Positions 28,168 to 34,737 of a DNA stretch of 64,000 bases are shown piece by piece. Positions within the stretch are counted from its first letter, which is position 1. Each line of letters opens with the position of its first letter. The notes beneath the pieces are model-generated. The model did no database searches, was not told the origin of the DNA, and was given only the letters and a program-made list of their open reading frames with translations. A program made the translations under genes and the position numbers. The DNA comes from SW4 sp042466115 (lineage in GTDB: Bacteria > Pseudomonadota > Alphaproteobacteria > Rhodobacterales > Rhodobacteraceae): positions 620,001-684,000 of the forward strand of contig NZ_JAXHBQ010000001.1 of assembly GCF_042466115.1 (NCBI RefSeq), in the 5' to 3' direction.

Positions 28168-28929
28168 ATGACGATATCTCGTCGGACATTTCTGTCCGCA
28201 AGCGCTGCCGCCATGACAGTCGCGGCCGGCCCCGTGCGCGCCACGCCCCTGATTGCCCTGCCTGATGATATCGTCGAGCGGGACGCGGCAACGATTACCG
28301 CGATCCGCACGCCCTCGCAGGTGGTGGCCATGACATTCGATGACGGGCCACACCCCAGCCTGACGCCGCGCCTGCTTGATATGCTGGCCGCGCGCAACCT
28401 GCGCGCAACCTTCTACCTGATCGGCAACCGTGTGGTGCAATACCCCGATATCGCCCGCCGTATCGCCGCCGAAGGCCACGAAATCGGCAATCACAGCTGG
28501 TCGCACCCGTTTCTGGACGGATATTCCGACAGCGCGGTGATGCGCGAGATTGATCGCACGACAGACGCCATCTATCAGGTCACAGGCCGCCCGCCCGTGA
28601 CCTTTCGCCCGCCCTACGGCGCATTCAACCGCCGCCAGCGCCTGATGCTGCATGCCGCGCGGTCCCTGCCGACGGTGCTATGGTCGGTCGATCCGCAGGA
28701 CTGGCGCCGCCCCGGCGCCAATGTGGTGGCCGATCGTATCCTTGGGCATTCGCATTCAGGGTCAATCATCCTGAGCCATGACATCCACCGTGGCACGATC
28801 GACGCGATGCCCCGCACGCTGGACGGGCTGACGCGGCGTGGCCTGCATTTTGCGACCATGTCACAGATGCTGGGCTGGCCCACATGGCAAAGCCGCAATT
28901 TCCGCCGTGTGGTGCAAGCCTCGGGTTAA
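28168..28929 (+). CDS. Tat-exported polysaccharide deacetylase (NodB/CE4)
   Basis: A 253-aa carbohydrate esterase family 4 protein. A twin-arginine signal (ISRRTFLSASAAAMTVAAG) predicts periplasmic location. NodB motifs: TFDDGPH (catalytic Asp and metal Asp), HSWSHP (metal His pair), RPPYGAFN and the late LSHDIH. Probably de-N-acetylates or otherwise trims a cell-wall or surface polysaccharide. ATG 28168 has a GGGGAGG site; an upstream in-frame extension lacks sense. The stop interlocks with the convergent pirin gene. The 223 bp between the tRNA-Asp pair and this start hold no clear gene. Confidence 0.93.
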   Translation: MTISRRTFLSASAAAMTVAAGPVRATPLIALPDDIVERDAATITAIRTPSQVVAMTFDDGPHPSLTPRLLDMLAARNLRATFYLIGNRVVQYPDIARRIAAEGHEIGNHSWSHPFLDGYSDSAVMREIDRTTDAIYQVTGRPPVTFRPPYGAFNRRQRLMLHAARSLPTVLWSVDPQDWRRPGANVVADRILGHSHSGSIILSHDIHRGTIDAMPRTLDGLTRRGLHFATMSQMLGWPTWQSRNFRRVVQASG

Positions 28930-29864
28930 GAGCGGCGTTCTGGCAGCGGGATATGTTCCTGATTATCGCCCGCGGGCAGTTGAAAGCGCCCGTTCGCCCA
29001 ATCACCGGCGCGCCATGCTTCCTTGGCCGCATCGATCTTGTCGCGGCTTGAGGCCACGAAATTCCACCAGATATGGCGCGGCCCGTTCAAGGTGGCCCCG
29101 CCCAGCAACATGATCCGCGCGCCCTGATCGCCCGCACGCAGGCTGACCTGATCACCGGGGCGAAACACCATCATCCGCCCCGCGTCAAACCGCTGGCCGG
29201 CAACATCAACCGCGCCTTCCAGCACATAGGCACCGCGATCTTCGTGGTTGTCGGGCAGCGGGATCGCCGCGCCCGCCGCAAGGGTCGCATCCAGATAGAA
29301 CATCTCGGACGGGGTTTGGACGGGCGCGGTTTCGCCGTAAGCCGTGCCAAGGATCAGGCGCACTTCCTTGCCCTCGCCCTCCAGCACCGGCAGATCGGCC
29401 GCAGACGCATGGATAAAGGTGGCCGGATCATCCTCGCGCTCCTCTGGCAGGGCGATCCAGCTTTGGATGCCAAACAGGCTGGCGGGCCGGTCATCATCAT
29501 CCATCCGTTCGGAATGCGTGATCCCGTGGCCTGCCATCATCAGGTTGACAGCGCCGGGGGTGATCCACTGGTCGGTGCCCAGGCTGTCACGGTGATGAAT
29601 GCGCCCCTGATGCAGGTAAGTGACCGTGGCCAGCCCGATATGCGGGTGCGGGCGCACATCTATCCCCTGTCCCGTCAGAAATTCCGCCGGTCCCATCTGA
29701 TCGAAAAAGATGAACGGGCCAACCATCTGGCGCTTGGGTGCTGGCAAGGCACGGCGCACCTCGAATCCACCCAGATCACGGGCGCGTGGCACGATCACGG
29801 TGTCGATTGCGTCGACGGCGTCGCCCGTGGGGCAATCGGGATCAAGGGCGGGGTTCCAAGACAT
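28926..29864 (-). CDS. Pirin family protein
   Basis: A 312-aa bicupin protein. Metal ligands in the N-terminal cupin are in RPHPHIGLATVTY and around HHRDSLG, with the second motif GHGITHSERM; the C-terminal cupin is degenerate. Bacterial pirins include quercetin dioxygenases and regulators of central metabolism; which applies here is unknown. The start ATG 29864 is preceded by AGGAGGA. It overlaps the deacetylase stop by 4 bp. Upstream, 29865-29986 shows nothing clear. Confidence 0.93.
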   Translation of the reverse strand: MSWNPALDPDCPTGDAVDAIDTVIVPRARDLGGFEVRRALPAPKRQMVGPFIFFDQMGPAEFLTGQGIDVRPHPHIGLATVTYLHQGRIHHRDSLGTDQWITPGAVNLMMAGHGITHSERMDDDDRPASLFGIQSWIALPEEREDDPATFIHASAADLPVLEGEGKEVRLILGTAYGETAPVQTPSEMFYLDATLAAGAAIPLPDNHEDRGAYVLEGAVDVAGQRFDAGRMMVFRPGDQVSLRAGDQGARIMLLGGATLNGPRHIWWNFVASSRDKIDAAKEAWRAGDWANGRFQLPAGDNQEHIPLPERRS

Positions 29865-29986
29865 GCGCGTTCCTCCTGTTGCATCACGATATAGCGCATC
29901 GGGCGTGCGCACCAAGAGGCGCGGATGGAGGGGTGATGTGCAGGGATGCACAGCGGGTGGAATAAGTGGCGCTTGAACTGAGGGTT

Positions 29987-30052
29987 GCGCGAACGCGTTT
30001 CCAAAGTGAAACGCTGCCTCGCGCTCCACAAATTTGCTTTGCAAATTGGTGG
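29987..30052. repeat. Stacked hairpins downstream of tRNA-Val(TAC)
   Basis: Two hairpins in series. One has outer arms GCGCGA (29987-29992) and TCGCGC (30019-30024) around a perfect inner stem GCGTTTC (29995-30001) with GAAACGC (30008-30014). The second has AATTTGC (30031-30037) pairing with GCAAATT (30041-30047), extended by CCAC/GGTGG flanks. The block follows the tRNA-Val 3' end on the minus strand and may stop or trim its transcript. No U-tract is present. Confidence 0.6.
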
Positions 30053-30053
30053 G

Positions 30054-30129
<76 letters not shown>

Positions 30130-30154
30130 GTTGCGCCCTCTTAGCGCGGTCTTT

Positions 30155-30751
30155 TCAGGGCTGCAAGCCCTGCTGGCCAAGGGTTGTGTGTTCGCCGTTT
30201 GCCAGACGAAAGATCACCCCTTGCCCGCCGGGCAATTCATCAAGCCTTTCAATGCCATAGCCCATCGCAGCCGTGCGCAGCACACGCGATGTGATGCCAT
30301 GGGTGACGACAATTGTCGGCGCTGTCACTGTGCGCAGGAAATCCTGTGCGCGGGTCCACATCGCATCGAACCCGTCCCCGCCCGGCGCCATGGCATAGAA
30401 ATCCAGAAAATGGTCGACCGCGCGCGCGGCCGGCCACTTTTCTTCGATCTGCGCACGGGTCAGCCCGCCCCATTCCCCGACTGAAATTTCACGCAACCGG
30501 GCGTCAACCGTCACCTGACCAACAAATGCCTTGGCCACCAGATCGGCCGTTATGCGTGCACGGCCTTGCGGGCTGGAAATCACCGCGTGACTGTCTGCCG
30601 TCACCCCTGCGGCCGCCAGCATCCGGCCCATCGCAACAGCCTGCGCACGCCCCTTTGCGGTCAGCGGCGAATCCAGCACACCTTGCATGCGATGCTCGGC
30701 GTTCCATTCGGTTTCGCCGTGGCGTAGGATATAAAGCTCGGGCAGGTCCAT
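30155..30751 (-). CDS. Histidine phosphatase family protein
   Basis: A 198-aa enzyme of the phosphoglycerate-mutase-like branch. The catalytic RHGETEWN is at residues 10-17 (LRHGETEWNAEHRMQG); a second His lies in VVTHGITSRV, and the acid/base Glu region is LREISVGEWGG. Substrate unknown; relatives include alpha-ribazole phosphatases and broad phosphatases. ATG 30751 is preferred to the adjacent GTG 30754. A terminator for the upstream tRNA-Val(CAC) transcript lies just ahead of it. Confidence 0.92.
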   Translation of the reverse strand: MDLPELYILRHGETEWNAEHRMQGVLDSPLTAKGRAQAVAMGRMLAAAGVTADSHAVISSPQGRARITADLVAKAFVGQVTVDARLREISVGEWGGLTRAQIEEKWPAARAVDHFLDFYAMAPGGDGFDAMWTRAQDFLRTVTAPTIVVTHGITSRVLRTAAMGYGIERLDELPGGQGVIFRLANGEHTTLGQQGLQP

Positions 30752-30762
30752 CACTCACTCGC

Positions 30763-30791
30763 AAAAAAAGGCGCACCCTTTCAGATGCGCC
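30763..30791 (-). terminator. Rho-independent terminator for the HU/tRNA-Val transcript
   Basis: On the minus strand GGCGCA (30791-30786) pairs with TGCGCC (30775-30770) across a 10-nt loop and runs straight into seven U (30769-30763). It is a textbook intrinsic terminator, placed downstream of tRNA-Val(CAC) and just before the phosphatase start. Confidence 0.9.
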
Positions 30792-30800
30792 TGGGAATTC

Positions 30801-30833
30801 TGGTGGGTGATAAGAGATTTGAACGCCTGACCT
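30801..30833 (-). repeat. Duplicated 3' end of tRNA-Val(CAC)
   Basis: Matches the last part of the neighbouring tRNA (30916-30948), including CCA, acceptor strand and T-loop: 24 identical bases, one mismatch, then six more identical. The rest of a tRNA is not present, so it is a fragment about 115 bp from the intact copy. It may mark a past integration or a recombination between tRNAs. Confidence 0.8.
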
Positions 30834-30915
30834 AGCGTGGCTTGCGCAGCAAACGCGCGTTTGGTCAGGCTCTCTACACCCTGCGACGGCCCCCGCTGGG
30901 CAGGCGCGCGAAAAC

Positions 30916-30990
30916 TGGTGGGTGATAAGAGATTTGAACTCCTGACATCTTCGATGTGAACGAAGCGCTCTACCACTGAGCTAATCACCC
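30916..30990 (-). tRNA. tRNA-Val (CAC)
   Basis: 75-nt reverse-strand tRNA with encoded CCA. The acceptor GGGTGAT pairs with ATCACCC, the anticodon loop TTCACAT gives CAC, and the T-loop is TTCAAAT. It follows the HU-like gene by 19 bp and shares its transcript in this arrangement. Confidence 0.96.
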
Positions 30991-31009
30991 GATGGCGGGC
31001 GTTCTAGCC

Positions 31010-31474
31010 CTACTCGGCAGCCTCTGCAAGAGGGTCATTGGTGGCGACGGTTTCGGCGTTCTGGCGCACCTTGACGATCATCATCTTGCCGTTGGGAAGA
31101 TTCTTTTCGCGGTTCACTTTCAGTTTGCCCAAAGGATGCGCGATCATTTCCTCGCCCTGCGACAGGCTGCGGCCAAGAACGGCCAGCATTGCCTCGACCA
31201 CGGGTTTGACGTCCTTTTTCTTCATGCCTGATTCCAGCACGACGCGGTCGATCAGTTCCTTCTTGCGCACGGTCGGGCCTGCCACGACGGGCGTGGCCGA
31301 TGCCACAACCGTAGGTGTCGGCGCGGGCGCGGGTGCCGGCGTTGCCTTGATCGCCGCGGCCTTTGGCTTGGCAGCGGTTGTCTTTGCCTTGGACGTGGTG
31401 GCTTTCGCCGCCGTTTTGGTGGTCTTTTTTGCGGTCGTGCTCTTTTTGGCAGTTGTGGTCTTGCGGGTTGCCAT
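31010..31474 (-). CDS. HU-family DNA-binding protein with basic Lys/Ala/Pro N-terminal tail
   Basis: A 154-aa nucleoid protein. Residues 1-50 are an H1-like run of Lys, Thr, Ala and Pro; a Pro/Ala linker with a short Val-rich stretch follows; the HU/IHF fold occupies about 73-150 (VRKKELIDRVVLESGMKKKD, then GEEMIAHPLGKLKVNRE and the arm region). The basic tail being N-terminal is unusual, since tails of this kind are C-terminal in mycobacterial HupB. It lies between lon and tRNA-Val on the minus strand. The start ATG 31474 follows a GGAGGC site. Confidence 0.9.
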   Translation of the reverse strand: MATRKTTTAKKSTTAKKTTKTAAKATTSKAKTTAAKPKAAAIKATPAPAPAPTPTVVASATPVVAGPTVRKKELIDRVVLESGMKKKDVKPVVEAMLAVLGRSLSQGEEMIAHPLGKLKVNREKNLPNGKMMIVKVRQNAETVATNDPLAEAAE

Positions 31475-31642
31475 GGTGGCCTCCAAGTGTTTCGACTATG
31501 GAAACAATAGCCTGTCACAACTGGCTTGGATACCGTGTTCACGTGTCAAATTGCCCAGTGTTGCATTTTCCAGTGACCGCCCGCTTGACCCCCCTGAATT
31601 TCGTTCCTAGCGTCAGTGCTGCAAAAACCTGGGGAGGGATAA

Positions 31643-31831
31643 ATGCGCAAACTAACGATCATCAGCGCCATCGCGCTGTGTGTTGCAACATCTGCACAGG
31701 CGGGCGGCATGTCCGACCCGATCATGGAAATGGACAGTGGCGATATCGCGGCCACGACCACCGGATCGTCATCGCCCGACATGATCATCCCGCTGATTTT
31801 CGTGGCCTTTGTGGCGCTGGCCAAGTCCTGA
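31643..31831 (+). CDS. Small exported or membrane protein of unknown function
   Basis: A 62-aa product. The N-terminal signal-like segment (residues 1-21, ending AQA) is followed by a short acidic, Ser/Thr-rich stretch (SDPIMEMDSGDIAATTTGSS) and a C-terminal hydrophobic segment (MIIPLIFVAFVAL). GGGGAGGG precedes ATG 31643 and a strong terminator follows the stop, so it is likely a real gene. No family recognised. It sits between the minus-strand HU and lon genes. Confidence 0.75.
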   Translation: MRKLTIISAIALCVATSAQAGGMSDPIMEMDSGDIAATTTGSSSPDMIIPLIFVAFVALAKS

Positions 31832-31836
31832 ACATG

Positions 31837-31865
31837 AAAAAGGGCGCCCGCGCGGGCGCCCTTTT
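31837..31865. terminator. Bidirectional intrinsic terminator
   Basis: Palindrome AAAAGGGCGCCCGC and its complement, with A- and T-rich ends on both sides. It can terminate both the small plus-strand gene ending at 31831 and lon, which ends at 31887 on the minus strand. Confidence 0.88.
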
Positions 31866-31886
31866 GCGTTGTCCAGGGATCAGCCC

Positions 31887-34299
31887 TTAGTGGGCCACAG
31901 CCCCTGCCCCGTCATCGCTTGATTTCAATGCGGCGGCGGCGGCGGCCTCATCCTCGGCCTCTTGATCCCATTCGATCGCTTCGGGCTGACGGACCAGCGC
32001 GTGTTCCAGCACCTGCGACACGTGGCTGACCGGAATGATCGTCATCCCGTCTTTGACGTTGTCTGGGATATCCACGAGGTCCTTTTCGTTTTCCTGCGGG
32101 ATCAGCACCGTCTTGATACCGCCGCGCAGGGCCGCGAGAAGTTTTTCCTTCAATCCGCCAATCGGCATGGCATTGCCGCGCAGTGACACCTCGCCGGTCA
32201 TGGCGATATCCTTGCGCACGGGGATCTGCGTCAGCACCGACACGATAGATGTGACCATGGCCAGACCGGCACTGGGGCCGTCTTTGGGCGTTGCGCCATC
32301 GGGGACGTGCACGTGGATATCCAGCTTGTCGAATTTCGGCGGTTTCACCCCGATTTTCGGGCTGATGGAGCGCACATAGCTGCTGGCCGCGTCGATGGAT
32401 TCCTTCATCACATCGCCCAGCTTGCCGGTGGTCTTCATCCGCCCCTTGCCCGGCAGGCGCAGCGCTTCGATATTGAGCAACTCACCCCCGACCGAGGTAT
32501 AGGCCAGCCCCGTCACGACACCGATCTGATCTGTCTCTTCGGCCAGACCAAAGCGGAACTTCTTGACGCCAAGGAAATCGTCCAGATTGTCAGCGGTGAC
32601 GACAACCTTTTCGGCCTCTTTCTTGACCAGCTTGGTCACGGCCTTGCGGGAAACCTTGGCGATTTCGCGCTCAAGGTTGCGCACACCGGCCTCGCGGGTA
32701 TAGGTGCGCACCATTTCGCGCAGGGCATCGTCCGACAGTTCAAACTCGCGCGGCTTCAGCCCGTGGTTTTTCATCTGCTTTGACAGCAGGTGCTGCTTGG
32801 CGATCTCGACCTTTTCATCCTCGGTGTAGCCTGCCAGCGGAATGATCTCCATCCGGTCCAGCAAAGGCCCGGGATATTCGGTAGGAGTTCGCGGTGGTCA
32901 GGAACATCACGTTGGACAGATCATATTCCACCTCAAGGTAGTGATCGGCAAAGGTGGCGTTCTGTTCAGGGTCCAGCACTTCCAGCATGGCAGATGCGGG
33001 ATCGCCCCGGAAATCCTGCCCCATCTTGTCGATTTCATCAAGCAGGATCAAGGGGTTGGTTGTTTTCGCCTTTTTCAGCGCCTGAATGATCTTGCCGGGC
33101 ATGGACCCGATATAGGTGCGGCGGTGGCCGCGGATTTCGCTCTCGTCGCGCACACCACCAAGGCTGATGCGGATGAACTCGCGCCCCGTCGCCTTGGCGA
33201 CCGATTTGCCAAGGCTGGTTTTACCCACACCGGGCGGGCCGACAAGGCACATGATCGGGCCTTTCAGCTTTTTGGAGCGTTGCTGCACCGCCAGATATTC
33301 GACGATGCGTTCCTTGACCTTTTCCAGCCCGTAGTGATCGGCGTCAAGAATTGCCTCGGCGCGGCCCAGATCTTTTTTGGTGCGCGATTTCACGCCCCAT
33401 GGGATCGACAGCATCCAGTCCAGATAGTTGCGCACCACGGTGGCCTCGGCCGACATGGGTGACATGTTTTTCAGCTTTTTCAGCTCGGCCTCGGCCTTAT
33501 CGCGGGCTTCCTTGGAAAACTTGGTCGCGGCGATCTTGTTCTCTAGCTCGGCAATCTCGCCCTCGCCCTCCTCGCCGTCACCCAACTCCTTCTGGATCGC
33601 CTTCATCTGTTCGTTCAGATAGTATTCGCGCTGGGTGCGCTCCATCTGCGATTTGACGCGGGTCTTGATCTTTTTCTCGACCTGCAGGACGGACATTTCG
33701 CCCTGCATCAGGCCGAACACCTTTTCCAGACGATCGGACACAGAAAGGGTTTCCAGCAGGTCCTGCTTTTGGCCCACTTCAATGCCCAGATGCCCTGCAA
33801 CCAGATCGGCCAGCTTGGCCGGTTCGCTGGCTTCACCCACCGCGGCCAAAGCTTCCTCGGGGATGTTCTTTTTGACTTTGGAATAACGCTCGAACTCATT
33901 GGCGACCGAGCGGACCAGCGCCGCTGTGACGTCCTCGTCACCGGGCATTTCGGTCAGGTATTCCGCACTCGCCTCAAAGAAATTCGGGTTGTCGATATAC
34001 TGGGTGATGCGCACGCGGCTGATGCCTTCGACCAGCACCTTGACGGTGCCATCGGGCAGTTTCAGCAGTTGAAGCACATTGGCCAGCACACCGGCCTTGT
34101 AGATGCCGTCACTTGCCGGATCATCGACACCGGGGTCGATCTGGCTGGACAGCAGGATTTGCTTGTCGTCCTGCATCACTTCTTCCAAAGCGCGGACAGA
34201 CTTTTCACGGCCCACGAACAGCGGGACGATCATATGCGGAAACACCACGATATCGCGCAATGGCAATACGGGGTAGGACGCGCTGAGGGGCTCTTGCAT
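31887..34299 (-). pseudogene. lon: ATP-dependent protease Lon, frameshifted near sensor 1
   Basis: Lon degrades misfolded and regulatory proteins in the cytoplasm. The frame is broken. The N-terminal part (32815-34299) holds the LAN domain and AAA+ motor with Walker A GPPGVGKT and Walker B ILLDEIDK, then loses frame after FLTTANSY. The C-terminal part (31887-32864) resumes at LLDRMEIIP and carries the Ser-Lys dyad (KDGPSAG and GGLKEKLL). The join, about 32862-32884, needs two extra and one missing base to give an expected SYNIPGPLLDR. Everything on both sides is well conserved. Start ATG 34299 with AAGGA. Heat-shock-like promoter upstream. Sequencing error is likelier than a dead gene. Confidence 0.9.
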
Positions 34300-34372
34300 G
34301 CTCTTATCCTTTTCTTGGCAAGACGTGATACCCCGCCAGGCGGCAACATCACGTCTCCTCTCTGGTTACTAG

Positions 34373-34400
34373 ATGTGGGGGTATGCCCCATCGTTTCAAC
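34373..34400 (-). promoter_or_regulatory. RpoH-like (heat-shock) promoter for lon
   Basis: On the minus strand GTTGAAA (34400-34394), a 13-bp spacer and CCCCACAT (34380-34373) match the sigma-32 consensus TTGAAA-N13-CCCCATNT closely. Lon is a classical heat-shock gene and starts 74 bp downstream. Judged by eye only. Confidence 0.45.
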
Positions 34401-34542
34401 CATCAAGGCGCTTTTTATGCTGGGGGCCAGAGTGCCTATTGCACGGGGCCAGCGCAAGGCGCGATCACGGCATTTGTGGGAATAATTGGAACAATTTGCC
34501 GCGACGCGCCGTGTGCACATACAGGCGCTGCAACCATGCCGC

Positions 34543-34571
34543 TTGCCTCTAACTTCCTTAAAATGCTAAAT
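34543..34571 (+). promoter_or_regulatory. Candidate sigma-70 promoter for the small gene at 34602
   Basis: TTGCCT (34543-34548), a 17-bp spacer and CTAAAT (34566-34571) lie in an AT-rich patch about 30 bp upstream of the small start codon. The rest of the gap 34300-34601 holds the lon promoter and a short AATTG/CAATT palindrome (34484-34496). Confidence 0.4.
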
Positions 34572-34601
34572 ATTTTGGATACATCTCGGGGGAGATTCGT
34601 A

Positions 34602-34718
34602 ATGCCTGGTATCGAGGCCTTTTTGGCCCTGCTCGCTGTACTTTTTGGACTTAGTGGTTTGTTCACCTCCGAGACGGATGAAGAACCAGACGATGGCGGC
34701 GAAGACCCGATCAGCTAA
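34602..34718 (+). CDS. Small membrane peptide with acidic tail
   Basis: A 38-aa product: a hydrophobic helix (about residues 4-22, EAFLALLAVLFGLSGLF) followed by an acidic tail (SETDEEPDDGGEDPIS). GGGGGAGA sits 6 bp upstream of ATG 34602 and a plausible promoter precedes it. No homology family recognised. Such short helix-plus-acidic-tail peptides can also be the N-terminus of a larger calcium-binding surface protein, and this could be a remnant of one. A longer in-frame start at 34383 overlaps the lon promoter and is less likely. Confidence 0.45.
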   Translation: MPGIEAFLALLAVLFGLSGLFTSETDEEPDDGGEDPIS

Positions 34719-34737
34719 CGGGTGCTGACCAGACCTT

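Noticed and set aside
34383..34601. Extended start of the small gene at 34602
   Set aside because: The added sequence runs through the lon promoter and has no ribosome site, whereas 34602 has GGGGGAGA.
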